From Brevibacillus_D fluminis_A (GTDB taxonomy: Bacteria > Bacillota > Bacilli > Brevibacillales > Brevibacillaceae), in NCBI RefSeq assembly GCF_052072235.1, contig NZ_CM125436.1, positions 1,854,001 to 1,918,000 on the forward strand: 64,000 nt of DNA, in the 5' to 3' direction. The notes below the pieces were generated by a model that did not search any database, had not been told where the DNA came from, and saw only the letters and a program-made list of their open reading frames with translations. A program made the position numbers and the translations under genes. Shown piece by piece: positions 33,101-41,603 of this stretch. Each line of letters opens with the position of its first letter. Position 1 is the first letter of the stretch.

Positions 33101-35457
33101 ACATAGCTGCAGGGGACAATTTTGCGCTTGCCCTGCAAAACAACGGAATCGTATGGGGCTGGGGCGATAACGCGAGCGGTCAGCTCACGTTTGCCGAAAC
33201 AAAGCAGACGACCCCGAGACAAATTACGGCACTGACCAACGTGACGACGATGGCTGCTGGCAAAAGCCACAGTCTGGCGGCTACCTCGGATGGAAAAGTG
33301 TACGCCTGGGGTGACAACCAGTACGGGCAGCTGGGCAATCAGGCGAGTGGACCGAAAGTGCTGACCCCGGTGGAAATCCCGGCGCTCGCCGGCAAAAACG
33401 TGGTGCAGCTAGCAGCAGGCGACGGTTTTTCCGTAGCGCTCACCGCGAATGGCGATGTATATACATGGGGGCTGAACAATCAAGGCCAATTAGGCTTGGG
33501 CAACACAACCGATACCAAAATTCCGACAAAGGTGCCTGGATTGGGCGGTGTGAAAGAGATTGCCGCAGGGAATTCGCACGTGTTGGCGCGCGGCGGCAGC
33601 TTGAGCCCGGTCACAGGGGTAACGCTGGATAAAACCAGGGTCAGCGTGCAGGTAAACGAGTCCTTGCAGCTCACCGCAACGGTTCAACCGCCCGATGCGG
33701 CCAACAAAAATGTCAGCTGGACTTCTGCTGATCCAAAGATCGCCACAGTCGATGCGAACGGCAAAATCACCGGGATTGCGGTCGGGACAACGACGGTAAC
33801 CGTCACGACAGAAGAGGGCAATTTCACCGCGACGTGCGAGGTAGAAGTCAAGCCAGCGCCGATCCCTGTCATCAAGGTGACCGGTGTGACGCTTGATAAA
33901 TCGTCCATGACCATGAATGTCAATGAGACTGGCCAGCTCACCGCAACGGTACGGCCAGCCGATGCAACGGATAAAACCGTCCGTTGGAGCACAGCGGACA
34001 GCAGCATCGCAACGGTCGACGCGGATGGAACCGTTACCGCCAAAGCGAAGGGCAAAACGACCATCACGGTCACCACGAATGATGGCAACTATCAGGCGAC
34101 CTGCGAGGTCACAGTCAACGAAGTCATTCCGGTTACCGGTGTGACGCTTGCCCCGACATCGATGACGCTCGGCATTGGTGAGAGCCAAAAGCTGACGGAG
34201 ACCGTCTCGCCAGCTGATGCGACGGACAAAACCGTCACATGGAGCACGGCAGACAGCCGAATCGCAACCGTCGATGCAGATGGATTGGTCACCGCTGTAG
34301 CGCCTGGCAAAACGACCATTACCGTAACGACGAATGACGGTCATTTTCAAGCAACATGCCTGGTGACGGTGGTAGAAGGGGAAACGGGCTTCCGGGTCTA
34401 TTTGTCCCAATCAGGAGGGGTTCCGGTTCGCTATCAGGATTTCACATTCCCGGGCCCGGTTTATGTGGAGCTTCAATTCCCGAGCGGCATGGGGAATCAC
34501 ATGTACTGGATTGATGGGCAGCAAGCCACCTACACCGGAAGATTTAAGGTTGAGAAGGACGGTACGACCGAAATCAGTTACTATGCCAAACCGTCGGACG
34601 TCGGCAAGGACAAGACCACCAAGCTGATCACCATTGACAAAAACCCGTTCAATCCTGCAAACATGATCAAAATTACGCAGATCAACGGCGGCAGCGGTGA
34701 CTTGACGTTTAGCATCGACCTTAAAGGCACGGAAATGGAAAAATCGGATCGAGTGAGCTATAAGATTGAAAAAGGTGCGCAGCTGTCTTCAGTAGGCGAT
34801 GGCACGATGGTGGGAAAAGGCGGATCAGCTTTTGAGGCAGAGGTTCATGATTCGTTCTTTAAAAACGATTCGAAAGGATTTTACCTGCTCACCATAACGG
34901 CAACCAGGACGATCGAAATCGAGGATGAGAATGGAAATGTGGTCGACACCAAAACGCTGTCGCAAAGCTACCACGAAGGCTTCCTGATCAGCCCGGGCTT
35001 TGAGCTGAAAGCGGCTCAGTACGCGGATGGCAATCTATTGCCATTGCCGTCTGATCGCAACACGTTTATCTCCAGCAAACCGATCACCGTGACATTGGTC
35101 AAAACGGCCGACTCGTTCTTCCCGGCCGAGGTTGCCAAGCTTTCGGATGCAGACAAGCTGAAGTTCGGCACATTGTTTGATCAAAATGGCGACGGTGTCA
35201 TCCGGCCTGGCGACGATTGGGATTGGGGCGTTAAAAGTATCGAATATGCGATCGTACAGAAGGGAACGAACATCGAGACATATTCGGGATGGAAGCCGCT
35301 CACGACCACGCAGTTCGTGATCACGACGCCGAATGTCGATTGGGACATTTACATCAAGACAACGGACAACGCAACGCGCTGGGGGAAAATCCCCGTCACG
35401 AAATACACAAAAATCCAAGGCACATTCCGTGTCAACCCAACGAACAAAAAACTGTAA
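30151..35457 (+). CDS. Giant secreted protein with Ig-like (Big_2) domains around a seven-repeat RCC1 propeller
   Basis: 1768 residues with a signal peptide (hydrophobic core ILVILLALILIITAIMPFLP; cleavage near TAQAAQ). Approximate order: unique N-terminal domain 50-285; carboxypeptidase-regulatory-like beta sandwich 288-360 (ISGTVKNTSGKPIAGATVSA); cadherin-like domain 370-455; a conserved-looking 467-605 region; two Big_2 domains 608-772; RCC1 repeats 782-1150; three Big_2 domains 1153-1410; and a C-terminal region with an EF-hand-like DQNGDGVIRPGDDWDWG near 1676. No LPxTG or SLH anchor seen. Likely a cell-surface or released adhesin; its place beside the pilus genes suggests a joint role, by inference. 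The ATG at 30151 follows GGAGGAGGGG. Codon use resembles the neighbours. Confidence 0.88.
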   Translation: MRQRGMTQRILVILLALILIITAIMPFLPISFSGQSLFLPTAQAAQDTTGNGPNGDWTASKATYYATDPNHANIGAEMMVRYGDIDNFGAGWGGKDPFTGEIINAPYPTIMHGSSDPAGTDQLMVIKTFINYQKPKNWTSDDSVADGYTRTYYNNNNKSLPGAVPIEMVYNLRDIKVKSAILQLYVNDFQAKKPKDKGWDKYVTYTAYFDGVAAPFISNQINSMNQSGPLGQLLTFNIPVEYLPLLQDGKLSIKLDDDSTTKTPYGDGVAIDFAKLLINPGDYSNVGSISGTVKNTSGKPIAGATVSAMGMAVATTDASGNYQLNKVPFGLVVLEASASGYQTGRIEIPNFKSGYNQPANFVLTAQSNNANLENLVVSSGNPLPLSPSFRNDVTSYTIDLDSNLDRVQVTPTTEDKGATLTVNGVSLPSGTAKEIPLSIGQTVVTIVVTAPNGTTKTYTVTIKTPQLSISRSLAKNTVKANEEATVTYVIEPKPLRADQVTGGGASYLMRNIIYREDLPANVTAGIDPNWTTTAQHTASHIEVKLPDILYTKNGDQYTAPKQTYTMKLKASKEGSYVLDKGQLEYPYLDGSRKTANFDALVFYVEPVVASITLDQKELKMQVGDVYDRLKATVLPANADQRVTWSSSNTSIVTVENGVLTAKGPGTATITVTSADGRISAQCQVTVTQPVKSVAIEPASVELNVGETMKLTAIIQPADASNKNVTWTSSDPQIVTVDSNGTIQGKQRGTVTITVKTEDGGLIAICDVTVVQASNGNATSSSIYAWGANDEGQIGDEKEKVDRYLKPIPVPAFADVEATGIAAGAKHSMAVTKDGYAYTWGRNDQGQLGIGNMGNTWRTEHFPQRLPKQDSNTNFTAVWAGGNHSFAKNALGNVYVWGSNQSGELGAKSANGREKSPLLINSLNPLSKIASGSSHTVAMMGANRVDTAGDNTYGQRGNPGFSGTEQFVQIYKDFTGYTGFTNFKDIAAGDNFALALQNNGIVWGWGDNASGQLTFAETKQTTPRQITALTNVTTMAAGKSHSLAATSDGKVYAWGDNQYGQLGNQASGPKVLTPVEIPALAGKNVVQLAAGDGFSVALTANGDVYTWGLNNQGQLGLGNTTDTKIPTKVPGLGGVKEIAAGNSHVLARGGSLSPVTGVTLDKTRVSVQVNESLQLTATVQPPDAANKNVSWTSADPKIATVDANGKITGIAVGTTTVTVTTEEGNFTATCEVEVKPAPIPVIKVTGVTLDKSSMTMNVNETGQLTATVRPADATDKTVRWSTADSSIATVDADGTVTAKAKGKTTITVTTNDGNYQATCEVTVNEVIPVTGVTLAPTSMTLGIGESQKLTETVSPADATDKTVTWSTADSRIATVDADGLVTAVAPGKTTITVTTNDGHFQATCLVTVVEGETGFRVYLSQSGGVPVRYQDFTFPGPVYVELQFPSGMGNHMYWIDGQQATYTGRFKVEKDGTTEISYYAKPSDVGKDKTTKLITIDKNPFNPANMIKITQINGGSGDLTFSIDLKGTEMEKSDRVSYKIEKGAQLSSVGDGTMVGKGGSAFEAEVHDSFFKNDSKGFYLLTITATRTIEIEDENGNVVDTKTLSQSYHEGFLISPGFELKAAQYADGNLLPLPSDRNTFISSKPITVTLVKTADSFFPAEVAKLSDADKLKFGTLFDQNGDGVIRPGDDWDWGVKSIEYAIVQKGTNIETYSGWKPLTTTQFVITTPNVDWDIYIKTTDNATRWGKIPVTKYTKIQGTFRVNPTNKKL
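32494..33600 (+). repeat. Seven RCC1-type repeats inside the giant surface protein
   Basis: Seven copies of a roughly 50-residue unit with the core WGxNxxGQLG. Cores: YAWGANDEGQIG, YTWGRNDQGQLG, YVWGSNQSGELG, a degenerate DTAGDNTYGQRG, WGWGDNASGQLT, YAWGDNQYGQLG and YTWGLNNQGQLG. Most units also carry an AAGxxHSxAxT stretch. Seven is the blade number of a closed RCC1 propeller. Confidence 0.9.
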
Positions 35458-35460
35458 GGC

Positions 35461-35499
35461 AAAAACTCCTTCCGTCAGCTGTGGCGGAAGGAGTTTTCC
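35461..35499. terminator. Terminator after the surface-protein gene
   Basis: AAAACTCCTTCCG pairs with CGGAAGGAGTTTT across TCAGCTGTGG, followed by CCTTATC. The A-rich left flank lets it work in both directions. Confidence 0.85.
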
Positions 35500-35510
35500 T
35501 TATCCAGATA

Positions 35511-35545
35511 TGAAACCGGCCTTTCAAAATGGCCGGTTTCTTTGC
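35511..35545. terminator. Second terminator between converging genes
   Basis: GAAACCGGCC pairs with GGCCGGTTTC across TTTCAAAAT, followed by TTTG. It lies between the surface-protein gene and the oppositely transcribed pilX-like gene. Confidence 0.8.
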
Positions 35546-35577
35546 GTATCGATTGGATGTGCGAAAAAGCCGCAGCG

Positions 35578-37395
35578 TCAGTTCGATTCAAACGCCATCG
35601 ATTGAATATGATACGACAGCCGGTGAATGATCGGGATGCCAGGCGGTGTATTTTCAAAAATGTCGTCCGCATAGATCGTGCTGAGGCGGGACGATTTGGG
35701 ATCATTGTTTTGAGCGTCAGCGAAATCCGGTTCGGTTGTGTCTTGTTTTGGCTTATTCACCTTTCCTCGCACAGCATTCAACTCGATTCGGTTCGCGTGA
35801 ATCCCGCCGACAAACCGTACGTTCGAACCGACGCCATACAGCGTGACGCCTGCCGGGGCTTGGCTCACGATAAAGACATGCATTTCCTTGGGCTTTGGTG
35901 TCGGGGAGTCGTAGTCATATAGATTGAGATTGTAGGCTTCGACCGTCCCTTTCGCCAAAATCACCAATGTTTTTCCGGTGTTCGGCGTTTCCTTTGTGGC
36001 ACCGTCTTCGGTAAAGTAGACGTTTTTGGATACGTAAACGGTTCCGTTGATTTGGAAATTTTTCTGTACGTAAAGATCGCCGTTTACGTAAATGTTGCCT
36101 TCAAACGTCAGGTCCTCCAGGACAGCATTGCCGTTCACATAGATGAACGCGTCGGAATTGCGCGTGCCTGCGGAATCAACCAGGGAGACGGTGCCTCGCA
36201 GAGTGGCAGACGCTGCCGTATCGGTTTCGTCCCCGCTCCCGCCGACGAGCAGATTGCCGTCGATGACTTGCAGGTCCGCGTCTTCCTGCATGGTCAGATT
36301 TCCGTTGATTTGGAACGTTCCGGGCGACTGGAGATGATGCTTCTCCCCGATGATGACGCTTTGATTTACCTCGCTTGTGCTAACCACTCCACTTTGATCT
36401 TCCCCTTGATAGGTGAGCGGTTCGATTGCGGACGATTCGCCGAGCTTTTTAAAAGGAATGGTTGCTCCTTTCCGCACTACGACCTCATCAATCGGCTGAA
36501 TGTTCCCGAAATGCGGATTTGCCTGGAACTTGAGCGTAGGTGCAAGCACCAGCGCTTGATTCCATTGGCTTTGGACGGCCTTTTTCACCGAGGAAGAGCC
36601 GTTGTCATCGAAGGGTATGCCGTCCTTTTGAAACCGGCTCAGCAAGTCCTGGGATGGGACAAAGGGAACTTCAGCGACCCCAATGATCGAAGGATAGGTC
36701 GACTCCTTATATCTGGGCGTCATATTCGCAACATTTTCGTTTGTTTCCAGATAGTACGTGGCGGTTTTGGAAAGCGAATAAGCATGTGAGAACACATCGC
36801 CCTCGATGTAAGCCGCGCCATTCAAGGTGAGCACGGAGGCCGGGTCGTCCGGCGTCGACAGCACATAATAAAATTCTTCAGGCAGCGAAGTGACGTAGAT
36901 GGTTGCCTTCAAGGTGCTCCGATCCACATGTCCGTTCGCAGAAGGGGCTTCCCCCACCGACTCGACAACAAGCTTGGCCACAAACGCCTCGATTTTCTTC
37001 TTTTCGGTCTCCGCTTTGGTCGGCTCCCGCTTGATCGTGATTTTGTAGGCGGATTCGTTCAAAGGGGTAAACGAATTCGCTTCCAGGCTGGAAAATGCAT
37101 GGTGATAAGCGTCCTGGACTCCCTCGACATCAAGCGTATTGCTGTCGCCTGTAAGCATGGCTGTTTTTCGCTGGATCTCGGCGTTGCCTTGTGCCACCGC
37201 CTTGTTGATGCGGGCGAGCGCTTCTTCCATGCCCATCCGCGCGTTATATTCGGCTTCGCTGCGGCTTTCGGTTTTTCGCGCCTGTACCAGGCTGCTTAGC
37301 GTGACTTGCAGCAGATTGGTGCCGATCACGGTCAATAAAACGATGACGATGAGAGCGACGATCGCGGCGTATCCATTCTCTTCTTTAAGCTTCAT
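35578..37395 (-). CDS. PilX-like minor pilin with a long repetitive beta-rich tail
   Basis: 605 residues. The N terminus (MKLKEENGYAAIVALIVIVL) has the polar leader and single hydrophobic helix of PilX-type proteins, with G8 followed by YAAIV rather than a canonical FxxxE cleavage site. Residues about 370-490 contain repeated short units such as INGNLTMQ, VIDGNLLVG, IYVNGNAVL, IYVNGDLYV and INGTVYVSKNVYF, which look like rungs of a right-handed beta-helix. Last gene of a three-gene minus-strand operon with two prepilin genes; 17 bases separate it from the preceding one. Probably a pilus-tip or initiation subunit. Much larger than typical PilX. Confidence 0.75.
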   Translation of the reverse strand: MKLKEENGYAAIVALIVIVLLTVIGTNLLQVTLSSLVQARKTESRSEAEYNARMGMEEALARINKAVAQGNAEIQRKTAMLTGDSNTLDVEGVQDAYHHAFSSLEANSFTPLNESAYKITIKREPTKAETEKKKIEAFVAKLVVESVGEAPSANGHVDRSTLKATIYVTSLPEEFYYVLSTPDDPASVLTLNGAAYIEGDVFSHAYSLSKTATYYLETNENVANMTPRYKESTYPSIIGVAEVPFVPSQDLLSRFQKDGIPFDDNGSSSVKKAVQSQWNQALVLAPTLKFQANPHFGNIQPIDEVVVRKGATIPFKKLGESSAIEPLTYQGEDQSGVVSTSEVNQSVIIGEKHHLQSPGTFQINGNLTMQEDADLQVIDGNLLVGGSGDETDTAASATLRGTVSLVDSAGTRNSDAFIYVNGNAVLEDLTFEGNIYVNGDLYVQKNFQINGTVYVSKNVYFTEDGATKETPNTGKTLVILAKGTVEAYNLNLYDYDSPTPKPKEMHVFIVSQAPAGVTLYGVGSNVRFVGGIHANRIELNAVRGKVNKPKQDTTEPDFADAQNNDPKSSRLSTIYADDIFENTPPGIPIIHRLSYHIQSMAFESN

Positions 37396-37412
37396 GGCTG
37401 TCGTCCCTCTCT

Positions 37413-38126
37413 TTAGTCAATGTGAATCCGGCTTGTGATTTGATAATGGACGGCCTCGTTGCCTGTCTGGCCCATGGTCAGATTGAGCACCAGCGCCGAA
37501 TCGCCGGTTTCGTTCGTTTCCACCGTTAGCGAAGAGGGGGCGAGCAGGGGAAAAGCCGGATCATTCAACTGTACCGTCTCGATCGGCGCACGCCAGTCCT
37601 CGGTTCCTTCCGCATAGCTTGTAAAATAGCACGTCTCCGTAAAAAGCAGATTCGACCGGTTCGTCGGCACGGAAAACGTTTCGCGAATCAGTTTATAGGG
37701 CGGCCCGTTGCTGCCTTTCGTGACAGGAACGATCGAGTAGAGATAATAGATTCGCGGGCTGGTCGCATTTTCCAGTTGCTTCTTGCTTGTCCATAACGCA
37801 CTCTGATAGAGATCATTGGTAGAATTGGCAGTCGTATTCTTCACACCGCCAACCGTATCGCCCGGCTTGGAATTGATGAAGGCGAGAACATCTTCCGATT
37901 GGTCCGTATTGGTCATCGAGCTGATGATCGCATTGGCCAGGGCGTCTGCATGGTTGCGGATCGTGACATCAGCGGTCACTTCCTTCTTCAAGGAAAGCGC
38001 GGAAAAAAACACGCCGTTGACCATCGTGATCACGAGCCCGAAAAGCACCAGACCAGCCAGCAGCTCAATCAGCGTCAGACCGCTGTCATCCTGGAATCGG
38101 TCACGAAAGGAGCGATTGCGCTTCAT
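37413..38126 (-). CDS. PilW-like prepilin with type IV N-terminal methylation motif
   Basis: 237 residues. The prepilin peptidase site is G16 followed by LTLIELLAGLVLFG, with Glu at +5 of the mature chain. The start at 38126 is behind AAGGAGGACTTGAGACG on the minus strand; an upstream ATG at 38156 is ignored. Its start overlaps the stop of the pilV-like gene by four bases, and pilX-like follows. Length and order (V, W, X) match minor pilin operons that prime pilus assembly. Confidence 0.85.
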   Translation of the reverse strand: MKRNRSFRDRFQDDSGLTLIELLAGLVLFGLVITMVNGVFFSALSLKKEVTADVTIRNHADALANAIISSMTNTDQSEDVLAFINSKPGDTVGGVKNTTANSTNDLYQSALWTSKKQLENATSPRIYYLYSIVPVTKGSNGPPYKLIRETFSVPTNRSNLLFTETCYFTSYAEGTEDWRAPIETVQLNDPAFPLLAPSSLTVETNETGDSALVLNLTMGQTGNEAVHYQITSRIHID

Positions 38127-38779
38127 CGTCTCAAGTCCTCCTTCGTGATGTAGCATTCTACCGTGGAGGAAGTGCGCGGATTCGTTGCTGCGTCGGGCGC
38201 ATCTCCCCAGTAAACCGTAACGGTGGCTTTGATCAGCAAATCTTCGAACGACTCGCTTTTTGCAAGCGAATTGACATTGGTCAAAACGACTTTCGTATGG
38301 TAGGTGGTGCCGTTGATATGGTCCAGGTCCGCTTCGGCTTTGGGTGCGAGCGTGACGGGACTGACGTCAACAAGAGGCGGGAGCAGTTGTGCGGGAGCCG
38401 CCTGATGCAAATTTTCCAGCTTCGTCGCAAGATCGGGAATGGCGGCAGCCGCTGGATCATTGAGCTTGCCCGGATCGCTCAGCAGTTCCTCAGCAGGATA
38501 GCTGTTGAGCAAATGTTCCAGCTGCTCGCTGACCTGCGATGGTTCGGTTCCAACCAGTTTCAACCGAATTTTTTGAAAGCTCGCCTCTTTCCAGCGCAGC
38601 GCCTCCTGCCTTGCCAGCGTGCTCGTGATCAGCTTGCGATCCGACACCTGCGCAGTGCTCTGCGCCTGATAGAAATATTTGATGAATGTAAGCGAAATGA
38701 TGGAAATAATCATAATCGCCGCAATCACCTCGATAAGCGAGGAGCCTCGCTCCGATCGAAACTGATATATGTAGGACAT
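38123..38779 (-). CDS. PilV-like prepilin with type IV N-terminal methylation motif
   Basis: 218 residues. The leader is short (MSYIYQFRSERG), cleaved after G12 to give SSLIEVIAAIMIISIISLTF with Glu at +5. First gene of the minus-strand minor pilin operon. A GTG at 38788 could add three residues, but the ATG at 38779 preceded by GGTGAT is preferred. It is divergent from the main pilus operon across a 258-base AT-rich gap. Confidence 0.83.
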   Translation of the reverse strand: MSYIYQFRSERGSSLIEVIAAIMIISIISLTFIKYFYQAQSTAQVSDRKLITSTLARQEALRWKEASFQKIRLKLVGTEPSQVSEQLEHLLNSYPAEELLSDPGKLNDPAAAAIPDLATKLENLHQAAPAQLLPPLVDVSPVTLAPKAEADLDHINGTTYHTKVVLTNVNSLAKSESFEDLLIKATVTVYWGDAPDAATNPRTSSTVECYITKEDLRR

Positions 38780-39037
38780 AAGTATCACCGTACTCTCTGC
38801 AAGACTTGCTAGAATGACACAAATTATTGACGAAATTCATTTGATTCTTCCAAAAAATATAGGACTATTGTATTATAAATGGGAGCAAATTGGGAGTGAA
38901 AAAACGCGATATGACGAGCAAACGCCAAATTTCACGAGATTGATTCGATCCGCTTCCAATCATTCCATGCTATCCATTTTTGTCGATTTTAGTCGAAATC
39001 AAGTGTAGTTTATCATGAAAGGGTGGTGGATGCCATC
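38780..39037. promoter_or_regulatory. AT-rich divergent intergenic region of the pilus locus
   Basis: Carries the promoters of the minor-pilin operon (leftward) and the main pilus operon (rightward). TATTATAAAT near 38871-38880 is a plausible rightward -10, preceded by TG. A short dyad TCGATTTTAGTCGA near 38987-39000 could be an operator. A 64-codon plus-strand frame crosses the region but has no ribosome site. The region is far more AT-rich than its surroundings. Confidence 0.35.
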
Positions 39038-40024
39038 ATGCTGCCCGTTCTACTGTCAGCCGTCGTGAGCGGTTGCCTCAGCTTGCTTGCAGGACGCATG
39101 ACGTACGCGCTTTATCCTGCGGCAAATGAACGAGCCCATGTTCTCATGCTGTATCTCGCTTTTTTCAGTCCGCCGCTGTTTTTTCTGATTAAGCTGCAAT
39201 TTGGTTTATCAGCGTTCCTGCTCACCCTGGCATTATGGACGGCGGTTGTGCTAGTCGCCATTGCGCTGTATTGGAAGAGGGGCAACAGGGACGAACAGGC
39301 GGATGAGGAAGAAGAGGCGCTGCTTGCTTTTTCGTGGGAACTGCCGGAAAAAGAGCAGATGCAACTCACAACTGCGGAGTCAGTCATTGAGAATGATAGG
39401 CTTGCAAGCGATAATCCGATCGCAGAGAAAACACAGCCGCTACCGACCGTGGACACAGAGGTGACGGTGGCCGTTGTGGACGACACAGCAATCCAGCTTA
39501 CACAGACCGGGCTTGCGAGCAAGGAGATTGCGGCCATGGCCGCAGGAGAAGAGGACAGCGCTGCTGCTAAGCTCTTCTCTGATGAGAACAGTCCCGTATA
39601 CATACATGCGCCGATCCATGCAACGTCGCCCGAACACGACGTTGCAGCTGTTTTGGCACAGCCAGAAGTGCAGGAGGAGGAAGCCGGTTACGATATCGAG
39701 CATTTTTATTCGAGACCGGAAGATAAGGAAGGGACAGACGAGAACGCCGTATTGCCGGATCAGGAAGATTCGCGCGAGCGCGAATTGCTCTCGGATTTGT
39801 CCGCATTGCTGGAAGAAGAACACGTTCTGCAGGAACCTTCCCGTGCCCTGCAATCACGCCAAGAGCAGGCGTTGTGGTCGCTGCCAACCTCTCCCGTTTT
39901 GCAGATGGAGTCGCTGGAGGTGGCGGCACAGGAAAGCGCAGCTGCAATGGAACAAGTGCCGATTGAACAAGAAAAATCGCGATTATACGAACTTGAGGAA
40001 CTCATGCAACCTCTAAAAGAATAG
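39038..40024 (+). CDS. Hypothetical membrane protein with long acidic cytoplasmic tail (pilus operon)
   Basis: About 328 residues. Three hydrophobic segments lie in the first 90 residues (LLSAVVSGCLSLLAGRMTYA, LMLYLAFFSPPLFFLIKLQF and the following stretch ending in VVLVAIALYWKR). After them comes a tail of more than 230 residues dominated by Glu, Asp, Ala and Gln without a recognisable domain. First gene of the rightward pilus operon, 22 bases before the vanW-like gene. The ATG at 39038 is chosen over GTG codons at 39023/39026 because of the GGGTGG ribosome site. Family not recognised; a scaffold or regulator of pilus assembly is a guess. Confidence 0.7.
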   Translation: MLPVLLSAVVSGCLSLLAGRMTYALYPAANERAHVLMLYLAFFSPPLFFLIKLQFGLSAFLLTLALWTAVVLVAIALYWKRGNRDEQADEEEEALLAFSWELPEKEQMQLTTAESVIENDRLASDNPIAEKTQPLPTVDTEVTVAVVDDTAIQLTQTGLASKEIAAMAAGEEDSAAAKLFSDENSPVYIHAPIHATSPEHDVAAVLAQPEVQEEEAGYDIEHFYSRPEDKEGTDENAVLPDQEDSRERELLSDLSALLEEEHVLQEPSRALQSRQEQALWSLPTSPVLQMESLEVAAQESAAAMEQVPIEQEKSRLYELEELMQPLKE

Positions 40025-40046
40025 TGGAAAAGCCGGGTGAAAACGA

Positions 40047-41573
40047 ATGGAACGAAGTGTCGCTAGAATGCCGGAAAGATCATTTCTGTTCGCCCTGTAC
40101 CTCATCATCGTCCTTCTCTCGATCGGCCTGACGACGCTTTTCGCCAACCCGCTTTCCGCGCTTCTGGCGCCAAAACAGCTGTCGCCAGCAGTTACAGTGG
40201 GCGGACTTTCCCTGGGAGCGCTCGATGCGGACCAGGTCAAGGTGAGACTGCATGCGCTGCTTGAAGCAGCGAAGCAAAAACCTGTCCATGTGGAATATGG
40301 AGAAAAGCGGTGGACGATTTCTGCCGAACAGCTAGGGATCAACTATGACGAACAAGGAATGTATGAGGACATCCTGTACGCTTCCGCCAATTCGCAAGGG
40401 ATCAAAAAGCTGTGGAACAGCTGGACGCATGAACCGGTTTCCACGCAAATCCCTTTTCAATTCAAGTGGAATCAGGAAGCCGCAATCGAGACCTTGCAGC
40501 AAATCGCAAAAGAAATCGACCAGCAGCCGCAAAATGCAGCATTTTCGATCCAGGGCGGGCAAATCCGTTACACGCCCCATCAGATCGGGCGGGAGCTGTC
40601 TGTCGACGAAACGATCAAACGAATGGAAGTCGCGATGGGGACGGCGCAGCCGGAATGGACAGTTGCGCTTGCGGTTAAAGAGACGCAGCCGTCTGTTACA
40701 GGAGACAAGCTGGAGCAAATCACCGCGCTGCTTGCTCAAGCGTCGACCGCGCTGCCAGCCGACTACAAAACCGTGCAAAAAAACCTCGAGACGCTTGTCA
40801 AACGATTGAACGGCACGCTTTTGGAAAGCGGCAGCACGTTTTCCTTTACGAAAAAACTGGGACCGTTTGTGACGGGAGACGATTATATGACGCTGCCGAC
40901 CGCGCATCCGTTGACGGAAACGGGCGGGGTGCAGTTCGGAATCGGACAAGCCGCTTCAACGCTGTATGAAGCAGCTCTGCGGTCCGGTCTGGACATCCGC
41001 GAGCGACATGCGCATCTGCAGCCGCAATCGTACACCGCACCGGGCCTCGATGCCGCGGTATGGGACGGACAGCTTGACCTGAAGCTGGTCAACCCCTTTT
41101 CACATCCGGTTTACATCGATGCCAAAATCGAACAAAACCGTTTGTTTATCCGCCTGTACGGCAGCAAAGAGGACGTGCGGCAAACGGAAGTGCGGGTGGA
41201 GAACGTCGAAACGTTTCCAGCGAACACGGTTGTGCTGATCGATGGACAGATGCCTTCTTACGAGCAGAGGGAAGCGCGTCCCGGTGTCAGCGGCGTCATG
41301 GCACAGGTGTTTCGTTTGACCAAGACAGACAAGGTGCCGACGGGTACCAAACAAGAACTGGTATCGAAGGATTACTACCGGCCGATACCGAAAGTAGTAT
41401 ATATCGGCCCTCCCCCAACACAAGTGGAAAACGGACAAACGGGAGAGGGTGCGAGCGGGACGGAGCGCCCGGCAGACATTCCGCTGCAGCAAACGCCAGC
41501 AGAGGGTAACGTGCAAGGTCAAGCGCCATCTGCATTCCAAAATGACCCGAACGTGATCCCCCCTTCTCCATAA
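40047..41573 (+). CDS. VanW-family protein
   Basis: 508 residues. An N-terminal membrane anchor (LFALYLIIVLLSIGLTTLFA) precedes two repeated peptidoglycan-binding-like modules (about 45-230, with VEYGEKRWTISAEQLG and the related AAFSIQGGQIRYTPHQIG). The VanW domain then runs from about 255 to 375: TLLESGSTFSFTKKLGPF, GGVQFGIGQAASTLYEAAL and RHAHLQPQSYTAPGLDAAVW. A Pro/Gln/Gly-rich C terminus follows. The biochemical role of VanW is not established. Its location between the acidic membrane protein and pilB suggests a wall-related function in letting the pilus through. Confidence 0.9.
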   Translation: MERSVARMPERSFLFALYLIIVLLSIGLTTLFANPLSALLAPKQLSPAVTVGGLSLGALDADQVKVRLHALLEAAKQKPVHVEYGEKRWTISAEQLGINYDEQGMYEDILYASANSQGIKKLWNSWTHEPVSTQIPFQFKWNQEAAIETLQQIAKEIDQQPQNAAFSIQGGQIRYTPHQIGRELSVDETIKRMEVAMGTAQPEWTVALAVKETQPSVTGDKLEQITALLAQASTALPADYKTVQKNLETLVKRLNGTLLESGSTFSFTKKLGPFVTGDDYMTLPTAHPLTETGGVQFGIGQAASTLYEAALRSGLDIRERHAHLQPQSYTAPGLDAAVWDGQLDLKLVNPFSHPVYIDAKIEQNRLFIRLYGSKEDVRQTEVRVENVETFPANTVVLIDGQMPSYEQREARPGVSGVMAQVFRLTKTDKVPTGTKQELVSKDYYRPIPKVVYIGPPPTQVENGQTGEGASGTERPADIPLQQTPAEGNVQGQAPSAFQNDPNVIPPSP

Positions 41574-41603
41574 CCACGACGCATAGAAGGGAGCAAAAGC
41601 CAC

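Noticed and set aside
32494..33600. Transposon or DNA tandem array in the surface gene
   Set aside because: The periodicity is at protein level (RCC1 units) with diverged DNA; no terminal repeats or transposase.
38814..39008. 64-codon plus frame in the divergent pilus gap
   Set aside because: No ribosome site, no hydrophobic or domain signal, and it covers the probable promoter elements.
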